From the NCBI GenBank assembly GCA_046758905.1, contig JBHIBC010000016.1:1-42830 (forward strand): 42,830 bases of DNA, given 5' to 3'. A program made the translations under genes and the position numbers. Under the pieces are notes generated by a model. It was given only the letters and a program-made list of their open reading frames with translations. It was not told where the DNA came from and did not search any database. Positions within the stretch are counted from its first letter, which is position 1. The number at the start of each line of letters is the position of its first letter. Shown here one piece after another: positions 32,786 to 40,135 of the stretch. This DNA is from JBHIBC01 sp046758905. Its GTDB lineage: Bacteria > Acidobacteriota > Polarisedimenticolia > Gp22-AA2.

Positions 32786-33490
32786 ATGCCGAGAATCGGA
32801 CCGAAGGCGGTGGTGCTCATAGGGATCGGCCTGACGATGTTGCTTCCGGCCTGCAGGGGCCGGGCGGGCGCGATCGCGGAACGCCCGGCGCAGCTCGAGA
32901 CGGACGATGAGAAGACGCTTTACGCCCTCGGGGTGTCCATGGGGGGCAGTCTCACGACCCTCGCCCTGGACGCGTCGGAGGTCGAGATCGTCAAGCAAGG
33001 TCTAGGCGACGCCGCGAGCGGCGCCACCCCTCGCGTCGACATGGACGTCTACGGCCCCCGCATCCGCCAGCTGGCGGATGCGCGGACGGCCCTCAGGGCG
33101 GAGGAGGAGAAGGAGAGGTCGAGACTCTTCCTCGAGCAGGCCACGCGGGAAGAGGGCGCCGTGACCGCGCCCTCCGGGCTCATCTTCGTGGAGATCGCCG
33201 AGGGGACCGGAGCCTCCCCTCAGCCGAGCGACACCGTTCGGGTGCACTACCGCGGCACCCTGGCCGACGGCACCGAATTCGACAGCTCCTACGAGCGCGG
33301 TCAGCCGGCGCAGCTCCCGCTGCAGAACGTGATCCCGTGCTGGACGGAAGGCCTGCAGATCATGAGAGAAGGCGGCAAGGCCAGGCTCATCTGCCCCTCG
33401 TCCATCGCCTACGGTGACGCGGGCCGGCCGCCCGTCATCCCTCCCGGAGCGACCCTCGTCTTCGAGGTCGAACTGCTCGAGGTGAACCCC
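32786..33490 (+). CDS. FKBP-type peptidyl-prolyl isomerase lipoprotein (FkpA/Mip type); no stop codon near the domain end
   Basis: ATG 32786 follows GGGGAGG. A lipoprotein signal ends at C23 (LTMLLPAC). Residues about 40-130 match the helical N-terminal dimer domain of FkpA/Mip (KTLYALGVSMGG, then a charged helix). The FKBP domain is at about 130-235: VRVHYRGTLADGTEFDSSYERGQP, VIPCWTEGLQIMREGGKARL, IPPGATLVFEVELLEV. It would speed proline isomerisation in periplasmic folding. The end given is the end of the recognisable domain, not a stop codon: the frame stays open through the whole antisense of the Kef gene to 35659. A frameshift near the end or an assembly base error is likely; a C-run at 33487-33491 is one candidate spot. 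Confidence 0.8.
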
Positions 33491-33607
33491 CAATCGGCCG
33501 GGTCGCGGCGGGTCGGCGGGGCGCTCGAGGGCCGCTCGGCCCCGCGGGATCCTCCGGTTCGGGGCGGGCGGGGGAGGCCGGGCGGGGCCGGGGACCGCCT
33601 TCGGGGC

Positions 33608-35626
33608 CTAGGCCCGCCGCGCGCCCCCGTTGATGATCCCCTCGACCCGGGCAACCTGCTCGATGGCGCCGGAGACCAGGATGGTGTCCTCCGCCTGGAG
33701 GACGAGGCCGGCACCGGGCGCGTGGATGATGTCGCCTTCCCGGACGACCGCCAGCACGAGCGCTCCCGTGGCCTCGCGGATGCCGGCGTCGCGGAGCCGC
33801 CGCCCCACGAGGGGCGAGTCGGCGGGGATCTCGAGGAACTCCACCCGCAGGGAATCGAGGGTGCGGTGCACGTCCGAGAGCTGCAGGGGTGCGAAGTCCT
33901 CCCGCCGGAAGATCTCGTAGCGCCGGCCGCGGGCCCGTCCGACCTGGCGCTCCACTTCCTGCTTCGGGAAGTTCAGCCGCCTCAGGATCCGCGCGATGAA
34001 CTCGGTCCCGGCCTCGAACGTCTCGTGGACGACCTCGTCGGCGCCGTCGAGGTAGAACTGCTCGTCCTCGGTGCCGCGCCGGCTGCGGGCCAGGATGAAG
34101 AGACCCGGGTTCATCCGCCGCGCCCGCTTGATGACGGCCCGCTCCAGGACGGCGTCGGGGAGCGTCACGATGAGGAAGCGTGCGCGGTCGACCCCCACGC
34201 GGCGCATCAGGCCCTCGCTGCTCGCGTCCCCGTACTGGACCGGGTGAGCGTGCCGCCGGCACTCGCGAACGAGGGTCGGATCGATCTCCAACGCCAGGAA
34301 AGGCACCTTGTTGGCCAGCAGCACCTCGCCGAGGGCGCGGCCGACCGTGCCGTACCCCAATACGACGACGTGATTGGAGAGGGCCGGCGGCGCCTCTCCC
34401 GGGTCGAGCCCGGCCGTCGATCGGGCCACGCGGTCGAGGCCGGGGAGCAGGCCTCCGGTCGCCCGTGCCGCCGCGCCCGCGAGGCGCGGGCTCGCCTGGA
34501 TGAGCAGCGGCGCCATCATCATGGAGATGACCGACGCGGCGATCGCCAGCTTGTAGATCTCCTCGCCGATCAGGCTCTCGCGCAGCCCCATCAGCGCGAT
34601 CAGGAAGGAGAACTCTCCCACCTGAGCGAGGTTGAGCCCCACCTGCAGCGACACGGGAGCCGGGAAGCCGAATCCGGCCACCGCCATCGAGGTGATCACC
34701 GTCTTGCCGACCAGGATGATGCCGACGAGGACCAGCACCGAGGGCCAGGCGGACGCGACGTAGCGCGGGTCGAGGAGCATCCCCATGGCGACGAAGAAGA
34801 CCCCGGAGAAGACGTCCCGGAACGGCACGATGTCCGCGGTGATCTGGTGCGCGTACTCGGTGCCGCCCAGGATGAGGCCGGCCAGAAACGCCCCGAGAGC
34901 GTACGAGACGCCGAGCAGATGACTGATCCAGGCCATCCCGAGGCAGATGGCCAGCGTGACCAGCAGGAACAGCTCCTGACTCCGCCCCGAAGCGACGAGG
35001 TGCAGGAAGCGCGGCATCAGGTAGCGACTCAGGATGAAGGTCAGCGCCAGCAGCAGCGTGGCGCGGGACACGGCCCCGGCGACGTTGAGGGCGATTCCCG
35101 CCGCGGTCCCGCCGCGGATGCTCAGCAGGATCATCATCGGCACGACGGCCAGATCCTGGAGGATCAGGATCGCCACGGTCAGGCGCCCGGGCAGGGTGTC
35201 GAGCGATCCCTGCCGCATCAGGCTCTTGAGGACGACGGTCGTGCTGCTGAGGGCGACGATGCAGCCGAGGAACAGCGCCGTGCGGATCGACCAGCCGAGG
35301 AGGAGACCCGCGAGGAGCGCCGCCAGGATCGTCAGGAAGATCTGCGCGAGGCCGCCTCCGAGGGCGACACGGCGGATGCGGAGAAAGTAGCGGGTGTCGA
35401 ACTCCAGGCCAAGGGTGAACATCAGCAGGACGACGCCGATCTCCGCCAGGGTCGACACCGTGTCGCTCTGGCGGAGCGACCCGAGAACGTGCGGGCCCAG
35501 CAGGACCCCGGACAGGAGGTATCCGACGACGGGCGGCAGGCGGAGCTTGGTCAGGACGAACAGGACGACACAGGCGACGGCGAGAAGGTAGACGAGCGGG
35601 CCGATGAGGTCGACCTGAGGATGCAC
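33608..35626 (-). CDS. Kef-type monovalent cation:proton antiporter (CPA2) with TrkA-N and TrkA-C domains
   Basis: 672 residues from GTG 35626, which follows GGAGGGG. The first 390 residues form a CPA2 transporter of about 12 helices, with LRLPPVVGYLLSGVLLGP, LGLEFD and ILQDLAVVPMM. The Rossmann TrkA-N domain starts at about 418 (VVVLGYGTVGRALGEVL) and would bind NAD(H) or a nucleotide; a TrkA-C domain (about 590-665: FLEIPADSPLVGRRL, GDIIHAPGAGLVLQAEDTILVSG) closes the protein. Such proteins exchange K+ or Na+ for protons and are gated by the nucleotide domain. It is convergent with the FKBP gene, which has no clean stop before entering this gene's antisense. Confidence 0.93.
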   Translation of the reverse strand: MHPQVDLIGPLVYLLAVACVVLFVLTKLRLPPVVGYLLSGVLLGPHVLGSLRQSDTVSTLAEIGVVLLMFTLGLEFDTRYFLRIRRVALGGGLAQIFLTILAALLAGLLLGWSIRTALFLGCIVALSSTTVVLKSLMRQGSLDTLPGRLTVAILILQDLAVVPMMILLSIRGGTAAGIALNVAGAVSRATLLLALTFILSRYLMPRFLHLVASGRSQELFLLVTLAICLGMAWISHLLGVSYALGAFLAGLILGGTEYAHQITADIVPFRDVFSGVFFVAMGMLLDPRYVASAWPSVLVLVGIILVGKTVITSMAVAGFGFPAPVSLQVGLNLAQVGEFSFLIALMGLRESLIGEEIYKLAIAASVISMMMAPLLIQASPRLAGAAARATGGLLPGLDRVARSTAGLDPGEAPPALSNHVVVLGYGTVGRALGEVLLANKVPFLALEIDPTLVRECRRHAHPVQYGDASSEGLMRRVGVDRARFLIVTLPDAVLERAVIKRARRMNPGLFILARSRRGTEDEQFYLDGADEVVHETFEAGTEFIARILRRLNFPKQEVERQVGRARGRRYEIFRREDFAPLQLSDVHRTLDSLRVEFLEIPADSPLVGRRLRDAGIREATGALVLAVVREGDIIHAPGAGLVLQAEDTILVSGAIEQVARVEGIINGGARRA

Positions 35627-35691
35627 GGGCTCGCCCCTCCGGAGGCACGATCACGATGATAGCGCCGGGCCGCTGTCCGATCCCGCGGCGA

Positions 35692-37038
35692 TCAGCTCTT
35701 CTTCTTGAACTGCTGCTCCTCGGTGGAGCCGGGCAGTGCGCCCACCGACGTATCGCCGCCGGAGATGAGCTCCATGACACGGTCGAAGTATCCCGTGCCG
35801 ACGAACTTCTGGTGGGTGGTGGCCATGTAGCCGTAGTCCTTCTCGTGCTCGAATTCCTCGGCCTGGAACTCCGCGTAGGCCGACATGCCGTTCTGCTTGT
35901 AGGAGCGCGCCAGATTGAACATCCCGAGGTTGAGGGAGTGGAAGCCGGCCAGTGTGACGAACTGGAACTTGTATCCCATGGCCCCCAGCTCCCGCTGGAA
36001 GTTGGCGATGCTCGTATCGTCCAGTCTCCCCTTCCAGTTGAACGACGGCGAGCAGTTGTAGCTGAGCAGCTTGCCGGGGTATTTGGCGTGCACCCCCTCG
36101 GCGAACTTCTTGGCCTCCTTGAGGTCGGGCTTGGAGGTCTCGCACCAGATCATGTCGGCGTAGGGCGCGTAGGCGAGGCCCCGCTCGATGGCCATCTCGA
36201 TGCCGCCCTTCACCCGAAAGAAGCCCTCCGACGTCCGCTCGCCGGTCATGAACTCCCGGTCGCGCTCGTCGATGTCGCTGGTGAGCAGGTGGGCGCCGTT
36301 GGCATCGGTCCGGGCGATGAGGATGACCGGAGTGCCCGAGATATCGGCGGCCAGCCGGGCGGCGATCAGCTTCTGCGTGAACTCCCGCGTCGGCACGAGC
36401 ACCTTGCCGCCCATGTGCCCGCACTTCTTGGCGGAGGCGAGCTGGTCCTCGAAGTGGACCCCCGCCGCGCCGGCCTCGATCATGGCCTTCATCAGCTCGA
36501 AGCAGTTGAGCGGGCCGCCGAATCCGGCCTCCCCGTCGGCGACGATGGGCGCGAACCAATACGGCCCATCCTCGCGACCGTCGAGCACCTGGATCTCGTC
36601 GGCGCGGCGCAGCGCGTTGTTAATCTTGCGGACCACCGCCGGGACGCTGTTGCAGGGGTACAGGCTCTGGTCGGGATACATCTTGTCGGCCAGGTTGGCG
36701 TCGGCGGCGACCTGCCAGCCGCTCACGTAGATCACCTTCAGCCCGGCCTCCACCTGCTGCACGGCCATGTTGCCGGTGAGGGCGCCCAGGGCGGGCAGGA
36801 AGTCCTGGGAATGCAGCAGGTGCCACAGACGCAAGGCTCCGTGCTTGGCGAACGTGTACTCGACCTTCAGCGTGCCGCGGAACCGCAGCATCTCCTCCAC
36901 CGTGTAGGGCCGCTCGATGCCGGCCCAGCGCTCGTCCGTCGCCCACTGCTCCTTCAGGTAGGCGATGCGCTCGGGGCTGATCCGGTGGCTCGCGATGAGC
37001 TTCTCCAGCTCGATGGCGCGCTGCTCGATGCTCAACAT
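35692..37038 (-). CDS. aceA: Isocitrate lyase
   Basis: 448 residues, usual bacterial length. It splits isocitrate to glyoxylate and succinate, the first step of the glyoxylate shunt, in the cytoplasm. The active-site motif is KKCGHMGGK (residues 204-212, catalytic C206), where the commonest form is KKCGHLGGK. Other family stretches are VSGWQVAADAN, FEDQLASAKKCG, IARTDANGA and YNCSPSFNW. Start ATG 37038 follows GGGAGGGACG. It is 30 bases downstream of malate synthase, so the pair is one operon with aceB first. This implies growth on acetate, fatty acids or other C2 sources. Confidence 0.97.
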   Translation of the reverse strand: MLSIEQRAIELEKLIASHRISPERIAYLKEQWATDERWAGIERPYTVEEMLRFRGTLKVEYTFAKHGALRLWHLLHSQDFLPALGALTGNMAVQQVEAGLKVIYVSGWQVAADANLADKMYPDQSLYPCNSVPAVVRKINNALRRADEIQVLDGREDGPYWFAPIVADGEAGFGGPLNCFELMKAMIEAGAAGVHFEDQLASAKKCGHMGGKVLVPTREFTQKLIAARLAADISGTPVILIARTDANGAHLLTSDIDERDREFMTGERTSEGFFRVKGGIEMAIERGLAYAPYADMIWCETSKPDLKEAKKFAEGVHAKYPGKLLSYNCSPSFNWKGRLDDTSIANFQRELGAMGYKFQFVTLAGFHSLNLGMFNLARSYKQNGMSAYAEFQAEEFEHEKDYGYMATTHQKFVGTGYFDRVMELISGGDTSVGALPGSTEEQQFKKKS

Positions 37039-37068
37039 GGTTCGTCCCTCCCCTCGACAGTCCCCCCG

Positions 37069-38661
37069 TCACTCCAACTGCTGGTACGCCCGTAGCGTCA
37101 GGAACTCCTCGAACTCGTCATCGGCCACGATCTCGTGGAGCAGACGCGCCGCCTGGTCGTACTTGCCGGCCCGGTAGCGCTGCTCGCCGAGCCGCCGCCG
37201 CAGCGCGGCCGTCTCCTCGTCGAGGACCTGGCGGAACAGGTCCAGGGTCACCCTCCGGCCGTCATCGAGGGAGCCCTTCGGGTGATGGATCCATTGCCAG
37301 ATCTGGGCCCGGGAGATCTCCGCGGTCGCCGCGTCCTCCATGAGGTTGTACAGAGGCACGCAGCCGTTCCCGCGCAACCAGGACTCCAGGTACTGCACGC
37401 CGACACGGACGTTGGTCCGGAGCCCGTCCTCCGTGATGCCGCCCTCGGGCACTCTCAGGAGGTCCTCCGCCGTGATCGTCACGTCCTCGCGCAGCCGATG
37501 GATCTGGTTCGGCTCCGGCATGTGACGGTCGAACTCCTCCCGGGCCACCGCGACCAGCCCGGGATGCGCCACCCAGGTGCCGTCGTGTCCATCGCGGGCC
37601 TCGCGCTGCTTGTCCGCGCGCACCTTGGCCAGAGCCTCTTCGCTGGCCGCCGGGTCGTCCTTGATGGGGATCTGTGCGGCCATCCCGCCGATGGCATGCG
37701 CGCCGCGACGGTGACAGGTCTTGATGGCCAGCAGCGAGTAGCTGTGCATGCAGTGCACCGTCATGGTGACCTTGGCCCGGTCCGGGAAGATGAACTCGGG
37801 GCGCCGACCCAGGCGCTTGATCATGCTGAAGATGTAGTCCCACCGGCCGCAGTTCAACCCCGCGGCATGCTCGCGCAGCTCGTGGAGGATCTCGTCCATC
37901 TCGAACGCGGCGGGGATCGTCTCGATGAGGATGGTGGCCTTGATCGTGCCCCGGGGGATCCCCAGCCCCTCCTGCGCGGCCACGAAGACGTCGTTCCACA
38001 GCCGTGCCTCGAGATGGCCCTCCAGCTTGGGCAGGTAGAAGTACGGCCCGGTCGCTTTCTCCATCAGCCGCCGCGCGTTGTGGAAGAGGTACAGCCCGAA
38101 GTCGAAGATCCCTCCCGCGATCCGCCGGCCGTCCACCAGGACGTGCTTCTCGTCGAGGTGCCAGCCGCGGGGACGCACCATCAGGACGGCCGTTCTCTCC
38201 TTGAGCCGGTACTCCTTGCCCTCGGGGGACGTGAAGCGAATGTCGCCGTCGACGGCGTCGCGAAGGTTGATCTGCCCCTGGATCGTGCCCTCCCAGGTGG
38301 GGGAGTGCGAGTCCTCGAAATCGGCCATGTAGACGCTCGCGCCGGAGTTGAGCGCGTTGATGATCATCTTCCGATCCACGGGGCCGGTGATCTCGACGCG
38401 CCGGTCCTGAAGATCGTCGGGCACCGGGTCGATCCGCCAGTCCGCCTCCCGGACGGCCCGGGTCTCGGGCAGGAAGTCCGGCAGCCGCCCCGCGTGCAGC
38501 TCCTCTTGCCGCAGCTCCCGCCGGGCCAGAAGCTCGCCCCGCCGGCGCCGGAAGGCGCGATCCAGACCGGCCACGAACGCCAGCGCCTCCGGCGTCAGAA
38601 TCGCCTCGAAAGCCGGCGTGAGCGGGCCCGTGACCCGGACACCCTCGGTGCTTCTCGCCAT
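37069..38661 (-). CDS. aceB: Malate synthase A
   Basis: 530 residues. It joins glyoxylate and acetyl-CoA to malate, completing the glyoxylate shunt with the isocitrate lyase encoded next. Family landmarks: ADFEDSHSPTW, MVRPRGWHLDE, YFYLPKLEGHLEARLWN, ATILIETIPAAFEMDEIL, GRWDYIFSMIK, and the C-terminal NLMEDAATAEISRAQIWQW that carries the catalytic Asp. The length and motifs match the A isoform rather than the longer GlcB. ATG 38661 follows GGGGAGG at good spacing. No clear promoter is visible upstream beyond a TAGTAT (minus strand, 38710-38715) with no -35. Confidence 0.97.
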   Translation of the reverse strand: MARSTEGVRVTGPLTPAFEAILTPEALAFVAGLDRAFRRRRGELLARRELRQEELHAGRLPDFLPETRAVREADWRIDPVPDDLQDRRVEITGPVDRKMIINALNSGASVYMADFEDSHSPTWEGTIQGQINLRDAVDGDIRFTSPEGKEYRLKERTAVLMVRPRGWHLDEKHVLVDGRRIAGGIFDFGLYLFHNARRLMEKATGPYFYLPKLEGHLEARLWNDVFVAAQEGLGIPRGTIKATILIETIPAAFEMDEILHELREHAAGLNCGRWDYIFSMIKRLGRRPEFIFPDRAKVTMTVHCMHSYSLLAIKTCHRRGAHAIGGMAAQIPIKDDPAASEEALAKVRADKQREARDGHDGTWVAHPGLVAVAREEFDRHMPEPNQIHRLREDVTITAEDLLRVPEGGITEDGLRTNVRVGVQYLESWLRGNGCVPLYNLMEDAATAEISRAQIWQWIHHPKGSLDDGRRVTLDLFRQVLDEETAALRRRLGEQRYRAGKYDQAARLLHEIVADDEFEEFLTLRAYQQLE

Positions 38662-39014
38662 GTGAGCCTCCCCGTTGGCCTCCGTTCCCGATCTCCGTCC
38701 CCAGGACGCATACTAGTGCAGAATACGATCCGGCGGGTACCGGGTGTGCTCCCCGCACCCCCGTCAGCCTCGGTCTCGCGGATGAAGGTCCCGGCTCTGG
38801 GCCCAGGTGCGCGCCGACGCGGGGGTTCGAGACGGCCGGGGACCGCCATTCGAGCCTGGGGCGCCGTGCCCAGCCGTTCTCAGGACCCGCGCGCGCCCCG
38901 CGTCACGGGGAGCGCGTGGAGTTCCCCAGCTTTACCCGCCTCGACTCTGCTGGCTCCCGTCGCGCCGGGTTCCGTTAGACTTCCCTCAACGTTCCTCTCT
39001 CTCAGGAGGCGGCT
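38662..39014. other. Divergent intergenic region between aceB and the giant secreted protein gene
   Basis: 353 bases without a gene I can support. A TAGTAT on the minus strand (38710-38715) could be the -10 of aceB, with no fitting -35. On the plus side TAGACT at 38976-38981 could be a -10 for the gene at 39015, also without a clear -35; CAGGAGGCGG just before 39015 is its ribosome site. No terminator-like hairpin with a T-run is seen. Confidence 0.55.
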
Positions 39015-39695
39015 ATGCGCACGATGCTGTGTCTCCTGGTGTCTATCGGGATGTGCCTGGCCATCCATCAAGCCTACGCAGTGCCGTGTCAGGGCCCCTT
39101 CCTCGCCGGACCGGCCGCGATCTCCATCCCCTCGGGCGCCGATCAACCGGTGCAATCCAGAATCCCGAAAGCTGCCTGGAACGGCGCGGGGTATGGGGTC
39201 GCGGTCAGGGGAAACGTCGACGGGAAAACCGACATCTATTTTTCTCTCGTCGATGCCGCCGGCGGACTCGTGACCGGTCCGGTTCTCGTCGCGGATACTC
39301 CCGTCGATACGGACGGATACGCAAGGTTCGTGTGGACCGGGCGGGAGTATGGGGTCGCGTGGAGCGATCGGGATGCCGTGCGCTTCATGCGCGTCAACGC
39401 CGCGGGAGCGCCGGTTGGAACCGAGACGATCCTGGCCCAGGATTCCTTCGAGACCTCTCTCGACTCCCTGACCTGGACAGGGGCGAGTACGCGCTCACCT
39501 GGGAGGATTTCCGCCACGGGAACTTCGAAATATTCTTCACCCGCCTGGACGCCTCGGGTGTCCCGGTCGGGGGAGAGGTCCGCATCACGAATGAGCCGGC
39601 GGATTCGTACCTGTCGTACCTCGCCTGGACCGGCACCGGCTACGGCCTCGTCTGGGTGGATGAGCGTCGTGGTGCGGCCAAGGTCTTCTTTTTGA
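39015..39695 (+). CDS. Giant secreted repeat protein, fragment 1: signal peptide and first propeller units (frame breaks at 39480)
   Basis: ATG 39015 follows CAGGAGGCGG. The signal peptide is clear: MRTMLCLLVSIGMCLA, cleaved after AYA. The mature chain starts the WTG-repeat region: AAWNGAGYGVAV and FVWTGREYGVAWSD, then SLTWTG. At the G-run 39480-39483 the homologous reading jumps to another frame; after that point this frame encodes unrelated Ser/Arg/Pro-rich sequence up to the TGA at 39695. One added G there rejoins the repeats as LTWTGGEYALTWED. The protein continues in fragments 2 and 3, so 39015 to the right edge is really one gene. Its base composition is somewhat less GC-extreme than that of its neighbours. 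Confidence 0.85.
   Translation: MRTMLCLLVSIGMCLAIHQAYAVPCQGPFLAGPAAISIPSGADQPVQSRIPKAAWNGAGYGVAVRGNVDGKTDIYFSLVDAAGGLVTGPVLVADTPVDTDGYARFVWTGREYGVAWSDRDAVRFMRVNAAGAPVGTETILAQDSFETSLDSLTWTGASTRSPGRISATGTSKYSSPAWTPRVSRSGERSASRMSRRIRTCRTSPGPAPATASSGWMSVVVRPRSSF
39480..39483 (+). other. Frameshift 1: G-run one base short
   Basis: Four G where five would keep the repeat unit W-T-G-G-E-Y in one frame. Upstream of it the repeats read in the frame of 39015; downstream in the frame one base earlier. Confidence 0.85.
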
Positions 39696-40135
39696 GCTTG
39701 GATGAACAGGGAAGCCCGATCGGGGACGCCCGCAACCTGACGAACAGCCGAGAGTATGCCGGCGATCTGGTTCTGCGCTCGACGGGGAGCGGATTCGGTC
39801 TGGCCTGGACTGAGTACGACTTCGACACGGGAGCCACGGTGCTCTATGTCGGAGCCCTAGGCTCCGACGGTACGATGACGTTGGGACCGACCACCATCGC
39901 CGCGTCGGACAGAGGCATGACGCATACCTTCGCCTGGACCGGCTTCGAATTCGGCCTGGCCTGGGACGTCTATGAGACGCCCCGGTGGAGAACACGGTTC
40001 GCACGGGTGAGCGCGGCGGCGGAAGTTCTGGACGGGCCCCTGCCGGTCGAGGACAGCCTGTTTTCCATGGACCCATCCGCGGCCTGGACCGGAGACGGAT
40101 TCGGCATCTTCTCCGGCGATGGGGGGGCCAAATAA
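39482..40135 (+). CDS. Giant secreted repeat protein, fragment 2: propeller units 3-7 of the first set
   Basis: This frame continues the repeats directly: GEYALTWEDFRHGN, LAWTGTGYGLVWVDERRG, STGSGFGLAWTEYD, FAWTGFEFGLAWDVYE and AAWTGDGFGIFSGDGG, then reaches TAA 40133-40135 just after a seven-G run. With fragment 1 this makes seven units of about 45-50 residues, each with an aromatic WTG, a GY/GF-G-hydrophobic-W strand and a closing LD-x-x-G-x-P-x-G turn: the count expected of a seven-bladed propeller. There is no start codon or ribosome site that would suit an independent gene, so I treat it as the middle part of the broken gene. Confidence 0.8.
   Translation, partial: GEYALTWEDFRHGNFEIFFTRLDASGVPVGGEVRITNEPADSYLSYLAWTGTGYGLVWVDERRGAAKVFFLSLDEQGSPIGDARNLTNSREYAGDLVLRSTGSGFGLAWTEYDFDTGATVLYVGALGSDGTMTLGPTTIAASDRGMTHTFAWTGFEFGLAWDVYETPRWRTRFARVSAAAEVLDGPLPVEDSLFSMDPSAAWTGDGFGIFSGDGGAK
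40121..40127 (+). other. Frameshift 2: seven-G run, one base short
   Basis: With one added G the unit reads on as GDGGGQIIYH into the Cys-x-Cys and MopE-like motif. As written, the frame hits TAA 40133-40135 at once. It is the same direction of error as frameshift 1 and also in a G-run. Confidence 0.85.

Noticed and set aside
33490..35659. C-terminal extension of the FKBP frame (over 700 residues)
   Set aside because: It is the antisense of the Kef antiporter gene, with low-complexity Asp/Gln/Gly/Arg content. I treat it as read-through after a missing stop, not as protein.
38951..38966. TGGCTCCCGTCGCGCC as a sigma-54 promoter for the giant secreted protein
   Set aside because: The GG-N10-GC spacing is right but the -12 box lacks TTGC; it is no better than chance in this composition.
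38807..39480. Frame 38807-40135 read as one gene from its first start
   Set aside because: Before 39480 it encodes Arg-rich nonsense overlapping the clear signal peptide and repeats of the 39015 frame; only the part after the G-run belongs to the real protein.
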